NCBI GenBank assembly: GCA_036785705.1
Contig: JAWUZG010000365.1
Location: forward strand, 616,137 to 680,136
Direction of reading: 5' to 3'
From: Acanthornis magna
Lineage: Eukaryota > Chordata > Aves > Passeriformes > Acanthizidae
Length of the DNA: 64,000 nt
Position 1 is the first letter of the stretch. The number at the start of each line of letters is the position of its first letter. This document shows positions 24,346 to 33,723 of the stretch, piece by piece. The notes beneath the pieces were generated by a model, which saw only the letters and a list, made by a program, of their open reading frames with translations, did not search any database and was not told the DNA's origin. The position numbers were made by a program, and so were the translations under genes.

Positions 24346-26418
24346 ATGTGGTCTAACATACCTTGGTTTGGCTGGCACATGCTCGTGGCCACATTTTTCC
24401 CATTTGCAGCTCCCTGTCTAAACATGGGTCCTATGACTAAGGTTGCGGTGGTTGTTATCCAGTTCTCACAATGGGTCAATAAGGTGAGGAATTTATGGAT
24501 TTTTCACGTCCTTTGGGCGGCGGGCACTTGGTTACAGGGCTTTAACACCGTGAGTATATGTTTTTGGAGTCTGTTTGGTAATGGTACCTTTTGTGAGGAG
24601 ATGACACCAGAGAGAATTTTTTCTCAACCCTTCACCCCTTTCTTTGGGCCTATCCTACCAGGGCTTGGAGGGTTCATATACTCTCTAAATGCTAATGACA
24701 TCGTACAGTGGTTGGCATTGCTGATAGGTCTATTCCTCTTTGCATCCCGAGAAAGGGGGAGACTGCCCTGGGTAACCACTCTAACAGCTGCCACAGGGAC
24801 TAGGGATGTTGCCACGAAGACTAGGGATGTTGCCACGGAGACTAGGGATGTTGCCATGGAGACTAGGGATGTTGCCACGGAGACTAGGGATGTTGCCACA
24901 GGGACTAGGGATGTCGCCACGGAGACTAGGGATGCTGCCATAGAAACTAGGGATGTTGCCACAGAAACTAGGGATGTTGCCACAGAAACTAGGGATGTTG
25001 CCACAGGGACTAGGGATGTTGCCACAGGGACTAGGGATGTCGCTACAGAGCCCGAGGCTGTCCCAGAGCCTGAGAGCACCCCCAAACCTGACCCTGCCCC
25101 AGGGCCTGACCCTGTCCAACAGCCTGCCCCAGAAATGAACCAACCAAATTGGATGGAGGTAATGGAGGAAAAAATACGTCAGGTGTTGAGGGAATACACT
25201 TCCTCAGCTGGTGGGAAGCCCTCTCCTTGCCCCACAGGGGAAGAGTTGGATGGTGCAGCAGCGGAACCCACTGACATTACAACCGTCCAGGTTCCAGCTG
25301 AACCTCAAGGGCAGTCACAACCAGCAGCGGTTGCCCCTGTGCAGCGGAAGAAGTATAAGACCAAATCAGTACGCCCAGTTAGTGATGATGGGGAACCAGG
25401 GCCCTCACAACCAGCAGGGGAGCCTGAGCCTATAATCATCACCGAGTCCCTGTCGTACGACACTATCCGTACTTTGCACAATGACATTGTGCGGCGGAAG
25501 GGCGAGGCTTTCTCAACCTGGTTACTTCGGGTTTGGGACCGCATGGGCCCAGGCGTGCAGCTGGATGGTAACGAGGCCAGGAATTTGGGATCCGTGGCCC
25601 TGGACGGGGGTGTTGACAAGGTGTTCGTGAGGGAGGCAGGACCCATTTCTCTCTGGGAGAGGCTTTTAATGAGTGTGAGAGAGAGGTTTGTTCACAAAGA
25701 CAGAATGCAGGAGAACTACCGTAGATTGCCCTGGAAGACCGTTGAGGAAGCGATCCAACGGCTGAGAGAAGTGGCAGTACAGGAGGTGCTTTTTGGGAGG
25801 GACGGACAGCACGAAAATGATCCTGACAAGGTCAGGTGCACAGGGCAAATGTTGTGGAACCTGGCAAGTCTAGGGCCAACCCAATATGTCACCTACATTG
25901 CAACAATTAATGCCGATGACAACCGTGAGACAGTAAGCTCTGTAGCTGACAAGCTCAGGCATTATGCAAGTGTGATCAATGGCCCAATGCAGGCTCAGGT
26001 CTCTGCTGTGGTTAAGGAGTTGAAGGAGGAGATGAAGGAGATGAGGAAGGAGATCAGGGAGGAAATTGAGGAGGTGAGGAAAAACAGTGTGGCACCAGTG
26101 AGAGTCACAGGCCCCAACACCAGAGCCCGACGTCCCCCAGCTAGAGAGAGAGGGTACACCCCACGAGCTGAGCTGTGGTTCTTTCTGCATGACCACGGGG
26201 AAGACATGAAAAGGTGGGATGGGAAGCCCACTTCTGTCCTGGCAGAACGAGTGCGTCAGCTTAAGGAGGGCAATGCTAGCCGAGGGGGTTCTGCCAGAGC
26301 GAAGGTAGCCTCAGCTTCCCGCAGCCGACCTGCTGAGTACAACAGAAGGGAAGATGTTGTGTCAGATTCCCTTGACGGTGGAATGTATGCCCAGGAAGGG
26401 AATGATAACCAGGGCTAG
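24346..26418 (+). CDS. gag: ERVL Gag polyprotein
   Basis: Structural polyprotein. I choose the ATG at 24346 (gcaccATG), because the frame upstream to 24313 has no ATG; this gives 690 residues. The N-terminal ~150 residues are hydrophobic, with possible membrane segments near residues 10-25, 60-75 and 127-145 ('WLALLIGLFLFAS'). Twelve tandem TRDVATE-type heptads follow at residues ~152-235, then a Pro/Glu-rich linker. The capsid-like region begins around 'FSTWLLRVWDRMG' and contains 'EARNLGS' and 'LWERLL', the pattern of the Fv1/ERVL capsid. A Lys/Glu helix (KEEMKEMRKEIREEIEE) and a basic tail follow. No CCHC zinc knuckle was seen. It ends at an amber codon; pol continues in frame. Confidence 0.88.
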   Translation: MWSNIPWFGWHMLVATFFPFAAPCLNMGPMTKVAVVVIQFSQWVNKVRNLWIFHVLWAAGTWLQGFNTVSICFWSLFGNGTFCEEMTPERIFSQPFTPFFGPILPGLGGFIYSLNANDIVQWLALLIGLFLFASRERGRLPWVTTLTAATGTRDVATKTRDVATETRDVAMETRDVATETRDVATGTRDVATETRDAAIETRDVATETRDVATETRDVATGTRDVATGTRDVATEPEAVPEPESTPKPDPAPGPDPVQQPAPEMNQPNWMEVMEEKIRQVLREYTSSAGGKPSPCPTGEELDGAAAEPTDITTVQVPAEPQGQSQPAAVAPVQRKKYKTKSVRPVSDDGEPGPSQPAGEPEPIIITESLSYDTIRTLHNDIVRRKGEAFSTWLLRVWDRMGPGVQLDGNEARNLGSVALDGGVDKVFVREAGPISLWERLLMSVRERFVHKDRMQENYRRLPWKTVEEAIQRLREVAVQEVLFGRDGQHENDPDKVRCTGQMLWNLASLGPTQYVTYIATINADDNRETVSSVADKLRHYASVINGPMQAQVSAVVKELKEEMKEMRKEIREEIEEVRKNSVAPVRVTGPNTRARRPPARERGYTPRAELWFFLHDHGEDMKRWDGKPTSVLAERVRQLKEGNASRGGSARAKVASASRSRPAEYNRREDVVSDSLDGGMYAQEGNDNQG
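24799..25050 (+). repeat. 12 x 21-bp in-frame tandem repeat in gag
   Basis: Twelve exact-length units of ACTAGGGATGTTGCCACGGA-type sequence encoding TRDVATE, with variants TK, ME, TG and IE. Copies differ by only a few bases, so the array is young. It keeps frame and codes for a charged heptad linker. Confidence 0.95.
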
Positions 26419-26437
26419 AGGGGCCCTGCCTCTAGCC
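26413..26437 (+). promoter_or_regulatory. hairpin enclosing the gag amber stop
   Basis: GGCTAGAGG at 26413-26421 pairs perfectly with CCTCTAGCC at 26429-26437 around a 7-base loop. The UAG at 26416-26418 lies inside the 5' arm of the stem. Gag and pol share a frame across it, as in retroviruses that express pol by stop-codon readthrough. The pairing is seen directly; the role is inferred. Confidence 0.7.
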
Positions 26438-29400
26438 AGGTAGAGGCATGGGAAAACCGTGTCTTTTGGACTGTGTGGATTCGATGGCCTGGTACATCAG
26501 AGCCACAAAAATATGAAGCATTGGTTGATACAGGTGCACAGTGTACCCTAATGCCATCGGGACATGTTGGGGCAGAACCCATTTCTATTGCTGGGGTGAC
26601 AGGGGGATCACAAGAGTTGACGCTGGTGGAAGCCGAGGTGAGCCTGACTGGGAAGGAGTGGCAGAAACATCCCATTGTGACTGGTCCAAAGGCCCCGTGT
26701 ATTCTGGGCATAGATTTCCTCCGGAACGGCTATTTCAAAGACCCGAAAGGACTCAGGTGGGCTTTTGGAATAGCTGCTGTTGAGGTAGAGGGCGTTAGGC
26801 AATTGAACACCTTGCCTGGACTATCAGAGAACCCTTCTGCAGTTGGACTCTTGAAGGAAGAGGAACAACGGGTACCAATTGCCACCTCGACAGTGCACCG
26901 CCGGCAGTATCGAACGAATCGAGATGCTGTGATTCCCATCCACAAGCTGATCCGTGAGCTGGAGTGCCAAGGGGTGGTCAGCAAGGCCCACTCACCCTTC
27001 AACAGCCCCATTTGGCCTGTGCGCAGATCTGATGGAGATTGGAGATTGACTGTGGACTATCGTGCTTTGAATGAGGTGACTCCACCGCTGAGCGCTGCCG
27101 TGCCAGATATGCTGGAGCTCCAGTATGAGCTGGAGTCCAAAGCAGCAAAGTGGTATGCCACTATTGACATTGCGAACGCATTTTTCTCCATTCCTCTGGC
27201 AGCAGAGTGCAGGCCTCAGTTTGCTTTCACCTGGAGGGGCGTGCAGTACACCTGGAACCGACTGCCCCAGGGGTGGAAACACAGTCCCACCATCTGCCAT
27301 GGACTGATCCAGGCTGCACTGGAAAAGGGTGAGGCTCCGGAACATCTGCAATACATCGATGACATCATTGTGTGGGGGGGCACAGCAGAAGAAGTGTTTG
27401 AGAAAGGAGAGAAAATCATCCAGATTCTTCTGGGAGCCGGTCTCGCCATCAAAAGGAGCAAAGTCAAGGGGCCTGCCAAAGAGATCCAGTTCCTGGGGGT
27501 GAAGTGGCAAGATGGACGGCGTCAGATCCCCACTGAGGTCATCAATAAAATCACAGCGATGTCCCCACCAACCAACAAGAAGGAGACACAAGCTTTCCTA
27601 GGCGCCATAGGCTTCTGGAGGATGCACATCCCTGAATACAGCCAGATTGTGAGCCCTCTCTACCTGGTGACACGCAAGAAGAATGATTTCCGCTGGGGCC
27701 CTGAACAACAACAAGCCTTCGCCCAGATCAAGCAAGAGATCGCTCATGCGGTAGCCCTTGGCCCAGTCAGGACAGGACCAGAAGTGAAGAATGTGCTCTA
27801 CTCTGCAGCCGGGAGTCATGGTTTATCTTGGAGCCTTTGGCAGAAGATGCCTGGCGAGACTCGAGGTCGTCCACTGGGATTCTGGAGCCGAAGTTACAGA
27901 GGGTCCGAAGCCAACTACACTCCCACAGAGAAGGAAATTCTGGCAGCCTATGAAGGTGTCCAAGCCGCTTCAGAAGTTATTGGCACAGAAGCACAACTTC
28001 TTCTTGCACCCCGACTACCGGTGCTGGGGTGGATGTTCAAGGGAAAGGTTCCCTCTACCCACCATGCCACCGATGCCACGTGGAGTAAATGGATTGCCCT
28101 CATCACGCAGCGCGCCCGTATTGGAAACCCGAATCGCCCTGGGATCTTGGAAATAATTACAAATTGGCCCGAAGGTGAAAACTTTGGTCTCACTGATGAA
28201 GAGGAGCAGGAACAGGTGACCCGCGCAGAGGAAGCTCCACCGTACAACCAACTGCCACAAGATGAAACATGCTACGCTCTCTTCACTGATGGTTCCTGTC
28301 GTATTGTGGGGGCAAACCGAAAATGGAAAGCAGCTGTATGGAGCCCCACACGGCAGGTCGCAGAAGCTACTGAAGGAGAAGGTGGATCAAGCCAACTTGC
28401 CGAACTCAAAGCCGTTCAGCTGGCCCTCGACCTTGCTGAAAGAGAGAAGTGGCCAAAGCTATACCTGTACACCGATTCATGGATGGTAGCCAATGCTCTG
28501 TGGGGTTGGTTGGAAAGGTGGAAAAAGGCCAACTGGCAACGTAGAGGAAGACCAATCTGGGCTGCGGACGAATGGCGAGACATTGCTTGTCGGGTAGAGA
28601 AGCTACCTGTGAAAGTCCGTCATGTAGATGCCCATATCCCCAAGAGCCGAGCTAATGAGGAACACCGAAACAATGAACAAGTAGATCAGGCTGCAAAAAT
28701 AGAGGTGTCACAGGTAGATTTAGATTGGCAGCACAAAGGAGAGTTGTTCCTAGCCCGATGGGCCCATGATGCCTCAGGCCATCAGGGCAGAGATGCCACC
28801 TATAAGTGGGCACGAGACCGAGGGGTGGATCTAACTATGGACTGTATCTCCCAGGTGATCCATAACTGTGAGACATGCGCTGCCATCAAGCAAGCCAAGC
28901 GGGTGAAACCCCTGTGGTATGGGGGAAGGTGGACCAAATACAAGTATGGGGAGGCCTGGCAGATCGATTACATCACACTGCCTCAAACCCGCCACGGCAA
29001 GCGCTACGTGCTCACAATGGTAGAGGCCACCACTGGGTGGCTGGAGACCTACCCTGTGCCTCATGCCACTGCCCGTAACACCATCCTGGGCCTTGAAAGG
29101 CAAGTCCTTTGGAGGCATGGTACCCCTGAGAGAATTGAGTCGGACAACGGGACTCATTTCAAAAATAGCCTCATAAACACCTGGGCTAGGGAACATGGCA
29201 TTGAGTGGGTGTACCACATTCCTTATCATGCACCTGCTGCTGGTAAAGTAGAACGATGCAACGGCCTGCTAAAAACCACCTTGAAGGCTTTAGGTGGGGG
29301 GACTTTCAAAAATTGGGAACAGCATTTAGCCAAGGCCACCTGGCTAGTTAACACCCGAGGCTCCACCAACAGGGCTGGCCCTGCCCAATCTGAACCCTTG

Positions 29401-29601
29401 CAAACAGCAGACGGGGATAAGGTTCCAGTGGTGCAAATGAGAGGCATGCTGGGGAAAACTGTTTGGATTAATTCTGCCTTGAGCAAAGATAGACCCACCC
29501 GTGGGGTTGTCTTCGCTCGGGGACCAGGGTGTACCTGGTGGGTGATGCAAGAGGATGGAGAGACACGATGCATACCTCAGGGAGACCTCAGTTGGGGTTG
29601 A
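26419..29601 (+). CDS. pol: ERVL Pol: protease, reverse transcriptase, RNase H, integrase
   Basis: 1060 codons open directly after the gag amber codon, with no ATG of their own near the start, so translation presumably enters from gag. Domains in order: aspartic protease ('ALVDTGAQCTLM' at about 26518-26553); reverse transcriptase ('LPQGW', YIDD at 27352-27363); connection region with 'WSLWQ' and 'RPLGFWS'; RNase H ('FTDGSC' at 28282); integrase with an HHCC zinc region (His near 28764 and 28779, CETC near 28869) and catalytic Asp 28965, Asp 29143 and Glu 29251, the last two 35 residues apart. All listed catalytic residues are intact. It ends without a recognised dUTPase domain. Confidence 0.93.
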   Translation, partial: RGPASSQVEAWENRVFWTVWIRWPGTSEPQKYEALVDTGAQCTLMPSGHVGAEPISIAGVTGGSQELTLVEAEVSLTGKEWQKHPIVTGPKAPCILGIDFLRNGYFKDPKGLRWAFGIAAVEVEGVRQLNTLPGLSENPSAVGLLKEEEQRVPIATSTVHRRQYRTNRDAVIPIHKLIRELECQGVVSKAHSPFNSPIWPVRRSDGDWRLTVDYRALNEVTPPLSAAVPDMLELQYELESKAAKWYATIDIANAFFSIPLAAECRPQFAFTWRGVQYTWNRLPQGWKHSPTICHGLIQAALEKGEAPEHLQYIDDIIVWGGTAEEVFEKGEKIIQILLGAGLAIKRSKVKGPAKEIQFLGVKWQDGRRQIPTEVINKITAMSPPTNKKETQAFLGAIGFWRMHIPEYSQIVSPLYLVTRKKNDFRWGPEQQQAFAQIKQEIAHAVALGPVRTGPEVKNVLYSAAGSHGLSWSLWQKMPGETRGRPLGFWSRSYRGSEANYTPTEKEILAAYEGVQAASEVIGTEAQLLLAPRLPVLGWMFKGKVPSTHHATDATWSKWIALITQRARIGNPNRPGILEIITNWPEGENFGLTDEEEQEQVTRAEEAPPYNQLPQDETCYALFTDGSCRIVGANRKWKAAVWSPTRQVAEATEGEGGSSQLAELKAVQLALDLAEREKWPKLYLYTDSWMVANALWGWLERWKKANWQRRGRPIWAADEWRDIACRVEKLPVKVRHVDAHIPKSRANEEHRNNEQVDQAAKIEVSQVDLDWQHKGELFLARWAHDASGHQGRDATYKWARDRGVDLTMDCISQVIHNCETCAAIKQAKRVKPLWYGGRWTKYKYGEAWQIDYITLPQTRHGKRYVLTMVEATTGWLETYPVPHATARNTILGLERQVLWRHGTPERIESDNGTHFKNSLINTWAREHGIEWVYHIPYHAPAAGKVERCNGLLKTTLKALGGGTFKNWEQHLAKATWLVNTRGSTNRAGPAQSEPLQTADGDKVPVVQMRGMLGKTVWINSALSKDRPTRGVVFARGPGCTWWVMQEDGETRCIPQGDLSWG

Positions 29602-29729
29602 ACTGCCCATAACACGGTGCCTGTATGCATATCTGTATGTATATAATCAGAGTAATGCTTGTATGTATATAGTTTAAAGGCTTAAGTTCAATGTAATATG
29701 TTGGAATGGAAAAAATTCGGGGTGGATAA
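29602..29729 (+). other. short 3' untranslated region with polypurine tract
   Basis: 128 bp from the pol stop to the 3' LTR. Purine-rich 'ggaatggaaaaaa' and 'cggggtggataa' immediately precede the LTR TG and probably act as the plus-strand primer tract, although pyrimidines interrupt it. There is no room for env. Confidence 0.55.
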
Positions 29730-30662
29730 TGTGGAAGGTTGGGGGGGGCAAGTGGAATTTTTCCCATTCTGTTGCTAAGCAACTAATGACCGGTACTTAA
29801 GGGCCATCTACGCTCACAAAGGAGACAAAGCCTTTTCGCTGGCCAGGCAGAGGAACAAGAGATGGCAAGATTTGATAAGGGGACACTCACTCACTCGCTC
29901 GGGGCTCTTGGAGGAGAGAGCAGGGGGAAAAAGGCGGCTCTGTTTTTTTTGGCTACAATTGCAGAAAAGGTCCGGTTTTGCACTGGTCTTTCTCTCTACC
30001 TGTTGGGTGAGTTCTCACTTGGGACGGGGGAGGACGGGATCCCGGTCCCTTCTACCCTCCGGGAGGGCGCGTTTCCCAGCTGCGCTGCAGCAAGACGAGA
30101 CCCCTCGCCTGCTGCCGCTCCTCGCCCTGCCTGCTGCCACCCCACGCCTTGCCTGCCACAGCTGCGGAACTCCTGCTGCCTCCTCTGCTGGCTGGCTCAG
30201 GTGAGCCCACCTGGCCGTTCCATCCCTTTGCTGCGCTTTGTCCATCTGCGCTCCACCCTGCTCCAGCCCCGTCCGCCATCACGCGCGTGACACAGATCCA
30301 ACCTCGCGCCACAGCGCCATCTGCAGCTTCCCGGGAGTCATCGCACCTGCCCTGCTGGTCTAGGAGCCCAACAGCGCCCCTGCTGGCCGTGACCGTGACT
30401 GCACCATACGGGAAAGTGCCTGACAGTCCAGGGACATTTGCCACCGAGTTTTTTTGGTTTTGTTTACTGTTTTTTTTGTTACTGATTGTTTACCTCATTA
30501 TAGATACTAGTAAAAAAAACCTCTTATTCCTTTTCCCATACCTTTGCCTGAGAGCCCTTGATTCTAAAGTTATAATAATTTGGAGGGAAGGGGATTCACA
30601 TTCTCTGTTCTAAGGAAGGTTCCCACCTTCCTAAGCAGACACCTGTCTATCAAACGAAGACA
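29730..30662 (+). repeat. ERVL 3' LTR
   Basis: 933 bp, apparently identical to the 5' LTR. Bordered by CCCAG at 30663-30667. Confidence 0.93.
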
Positions 30663-30667
30663 CCCAG
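30663..30667. repeat. target-site duplication, right (CCCAG)
   Basis: Matches the 5 bp at 23288-23292. Confidence 0.85.
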
Positions 30668-31560
30668 CTTCCAAACACCTCTTAGCACTGGGACCCCATT
30701 CCTGATCATCATTCTCCCCACCCTGTGACCTCACTTTCCCTGACATTGGGGGCCCGGGACTCCCCTTTACTGGACACAGGTGCCCCATGGACACCATGTC
30801 CCACCTCTCACAGTCCCTGCACTCCCTTTTCTTGACCCTGGGGCCCCCCTGAACCCCCATCCCTGGGCACTGCCAGCCCCTGAATCCCTTGTGCGGCCCT
30901 TGGACCCCCCCCGGACCCTGTTTCTGACCCATCTCATGTCTCTCCAGCATGTGACCCCCCCCTTTCTTGAGCACAGGGACCCCTGTACCCCCATCCCACT
31001 TCTTCCAGTGCTTGCATACCCTTTTCTTTAACCCTGGGGCTCCCTTGAGCCACCATTTCCAGGCACTGGCAATTCCTTGAAGCTCCTCCCCAACTCTGGG
31101 AGCCCCATGCACCCCCATTCCTGGCCATCCCATCTGCCCCAGTCCCCAGCCTTCCCCTTTTGCCTGACTCTGGGACCCCCTGGATGCCAGTTCTTGCCTT
31201 TCCCAGCCTCCAGACCCGCATTCCTTAACACTGAGGACCTCTGGGACACTCATTCCTGGCTATTCCGGGGCTCCCCACCCCATGACTCCCCTTTCCTTGA
31301 AACTGAGGACCACTGTACACCCTTTCCTGGGCACAGGAACCGCTTCAATCCCCATCCCGCCTCTCCAAGACCCTACACTCCCCTTTCCTTGACCCTTGAA
31401 ACCCCCTTGAAACTGCCTTCCCCAGCAGCCCTTATCCTGCACCAATCGTCCTCTGCACCCCTTTCCCTGACGATCCCGCCCCCACCCCCAGCTTCCCTTT
31501 TCCTTGACTCCGGGACCCCTCAGATTCCCTAAATCCCCACGTCCCCCCAGTTCCCCACCC
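30668..31560. repeat. C-rich degenerate minisatellite (right part)
   Basis: Continuation of the array at 22441-23287, with the same 'cttgaccctggggccccc' and 'ccccattcctgg' units. Open frames across it on both strands are repeat artefacts. Confidence 0.8.
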
Positions 31561-32760
31561 CCTTGTCTCGGATTAGAGAAAATTTTCCTAGGTGGAAAGT
31601 GTTCTGAATAAAACACCTCCCCCACAGCAAAGACTTCCGGCACCCCTTCCCCCATAGCAAACAGAATATCTCAGCTGAAAGTGGGATAAGAACTGTTTAA
31701 TTAACAGACCACACAGTGGAAGGGGAAACGGAAAAAAGGGTCATTAAACCTGAATAAACAGTTGATGAACTTTAGTGTCCTTTTCCTCAGGCGTGGCTTC
31801 CCCTTTCCGGGGTCTCTGGAGAGGCCGGGTGGAGTTCCACTGGTGGCTCCCTGGACGATTCTCGTCTGCTGTCCTCCGGGGCTCCTCAGGTTCTCAGATG
31901 AGAAAGCAAGGTGAAGAAAAAGGTCCAAAAACGACGAAATAACAATCCCAGGGGAAAAACAAAACAAAACTAAACAAAACCAAAGCAAGCAAACAAACAA
32001 AAAAAAACCCCAAAAAACCAAAACCAAACCAAACAAAAAAAAAATTAAAAAATTAAAAACCCAAGCAGCAGCCACACCGGTAGCAGCAGCAACCAGCAGC
32101 ATCAACTGATGGAAAAAAAAACCACCCAAACAGTGTCCCTTCCTTCTCACTCCCCTGTAGAACAACCGGGGAAAAAACCCCCAAAAATTCCCAAAATTCC
32201 CAAAACATCCCGTGCTGGCAGAGCTTCTCTCGGCTGCAGGACACAGTTAAAGCTACAGGACCATATTCTGGTCAAGCATACAAACGATAAGGAATACAAG
32301 ATATCACTACACCACCCCAGGACACCCCTGCGCTTCCTGGGGTGAGGTTGAGAATGTGGAATATGGGAAGTGGAAAATGGGGGAAGAGGAATTTGGGAAT
32401 GCAGAGCAGCAGGATGAGGTTGTTCCTCCTCCTCACCGTCCTGTGCATCCCAGAGCCATAACCCGGCTGGAATCTCAGCTCACTGTGTCCATCATCGCTG
32501 CTATCATCATCATCCTCATCGGATTCGGCATCCGGGAGCTGTGACCCAGTAACAGCCGGGATGGGGCTCGGGAAGGCAGCACGGATCCGCCCGGCAGTGA
32601 TCTGGGGATCTCGCACCGCAGGTGCTGATCCCACTTTAATTTTTATATCCTTGTTCAAGCTCCACGATTTCCCATTCCAGCCCCACGGCTCCCCCCATTC
32701 CCACAGATCCCCCTATGCCCACAGACCCCCCCACTCTCCCTGCTCTGGCTGTGCTAGACC
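31561..32760. other. spacer between the class I-like arms
   Basis: Contains AATAAA-type signals on both strands near 31610 and 31755, an A/C-rich simple repeat at about 31965-32055, and a 62-codon plus-strand frame (32356-32544) ending in a hydrophobic 'VSIIAAIIIILIGFGI' stretch. That stretch could be a membrane-exon relic or the complement of an Asp-rich repeat. Nothing here could be assigned. Confidence 0.4.
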
Positions 32761-32804
32761 CGCAGCATCTCCAGTCCGGGGGTGGCTGTGCCGGGGGCAC
32801 TCAC

Positions 32805-32935
32805 CCAGCCGGCTCCAGGAATCCCAGTGTTCCGCCTCGCGCTGGCCCTGCTCAAAGGGGGTCCCGCCCAGATACCCCAAAACCACAAACTGGGGGAGCC
32901 CCGGGCCAGGTTCTGACAGCGCCACAAACAGGAAA
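32805..32935 (-). pseudogene. MHC class I-like alpha-1 exon remnant, copy 1
   Basis: Minus strand reads 'VALSEPGPGLPQFVVLGYLG' then 'GTPFEQGQREAEHWDS' and ends at a GTGAGT donor at 32804. The order Ser-Glu-Pro, Pro-Gln-Phe, Val-x-Gly-Tyr-x-x-Gly, Glu-x-Trp-Asp-Ser is that of the class I alpha-1 domain. The segment between the second strand and the helix is missing, so it is much shorter than a normal ~88-residue exon. Non-functional as alpha-1 unless an unusual short form exists. Confidence 0.55.
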
Positions 32936-32989
32936 GGCAGGCAGCGAGGAACGTGGGGGACACGGGGATTTTAGGGGGTCTGAGGGGTC

Positions 32990-33430
32990 TCACGGTCAAG
33001 GAAAGGGGGGCATGGGGGCAGGGAGAGGCGGCATGGGCGGGGAAGGGGGTGCGGGGGAATTGGTGCAGGATAAGGGGGTGCATGGGGCCACGGTGCTGGA
33101 GAAGGGGGTCTCAAGGGGGTCCCAGGTTGAAGGAAATGGGGGTGCAGGGAGTTGAGAGGAGGGACGGGGGGATCCAAGGGATCCCTGTGCCCAGCAAAGG
33201 GAGTTACCCCAGTGTTCAAGAAAGAAGGTCTGGGAGCTGGGAAATGCAGCAGTGGAGGTCCAGGGTGTCCCAGGGTCAAGAAAAAGGGTCGGGGGATTGG
33301 GAGAGGCGGGATGGCCAGGAAAGGGTGTGCAGGGCATATAAGGGGGTGCAGAGGGGATCTCACTGTAGGGGAAAAAGGGCGCAAGGGGTCCTCGGTTCCC
33401 AAAACTCGATATTCAGGGAGGTTCCAGAGT
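32990..33430. repeat. G-rich minisatellite, inverted relative to the left arm
   Basis: Units such as 'gggtcaaggaaagggggg' and 'ggggggtgcaggg' are the complement of the array at 22441-23287, consistent with an inverted arrangement. It separates the two alpha-1 remnants. Confidence 0.75.
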
Positions 33431-33465
33431 CAGAGGTCGGTAGTGGCTGTGCCGGGGGCACTCAC

Positions 33466-33580
33466 ATCCTAGGCCGGGAATCCCAATGTTCCGGCTCGGC
33501 TCCGGCCCCGCTCGAACGGGTCCCGTGCAGGTATCCAAGAACCACGAACTGGATGAGCCCCGGGCAGAGGAAGAGCGGTA
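33466..33580 (-). pseudogene. MHC class I-like alpha-1 exon remnant, copy 2
   Basis: Minus strand reads 'QFVVLGYLHGT' followed by 'EPEHWDSRPRM', with a GTGAGTGCCCCCGGCAC donor region identical to that of copy 1. It shares the same internal shortening, so the shortening predates the tandem duplication or belongs to a real short exon. Confidence 0.5.
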
Positions 33581-33599
33581 CAGAGGGCCCTGGTGCCGG

Positions 33600-33690
33600 A
33601 TAAGAGAGTGTGGGGGGGGTCCCGGTGCCGGGGCTGCCACTCCGCCCTCAACCCCCCCAGGAGCGCCCCCAGCCCCAGCGCTGGAGCCAT
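33600..33690 (-). pseudogene. MHC class I-like signal-peptide exon, right arm
   Basis: ATG at 33690 on minus encodes MAPALGLGALLGG, a typical songbird-type class I leader start. No clear donor follows; the frame runs into GC-rich sequence and then the alpha-1 remnant. It is the mirror copy of 22342. Confidence 0.5.
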
Positions 33691-33723
33691 CGCACTGCTC
33701 CGCTGCGGCCCCGCCCCCAGAGC

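Larger units (their letters stand above)
23288..30667 (+). mobile_element. complete ERVL-type endogenous provirus
   Basis: LTR (23293-24225), primer site, gag, amber codon, pol and LTR (29730-30662) are all present, flanked by CCCAG duplications at 23288-23292 and 30663-30667. The two 933-bp LTRs appear identical, including all incidental reading frames. Gag has an Fv1-like capsid region and pol has ERVL signatures ('RPLGFWS', 'WSLWQ', YIDD). A 5-bp duplication fits class III elements. No env and no recognisable dUTPase. It is probably a recent germline insertion that spread by an intracellular route. Confidence 0.93.

Noticed and set aside
24624..25143. Minus-strand frames of 120-153 codons opposite gag
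   Set aside because: Shadows of the 21-bp gag repeat; low-complexity Ser/Val and Gly/Asn/Pro repeats.
26992..27591. 199-codon minus-strand frame opposite pol
   Set aside because: Antisense shadow of the reverse transcriptase coding sequence.
32356..32544. 62-codon frame ending in a hydrophobic stretch, considered as a class I membrane exon
   Set aside because: The hydrophobic run is the complement of a GAT/GAG repeat on the other strand. There is no acceptor/donor pair or neighbouring alpha-3 exon.
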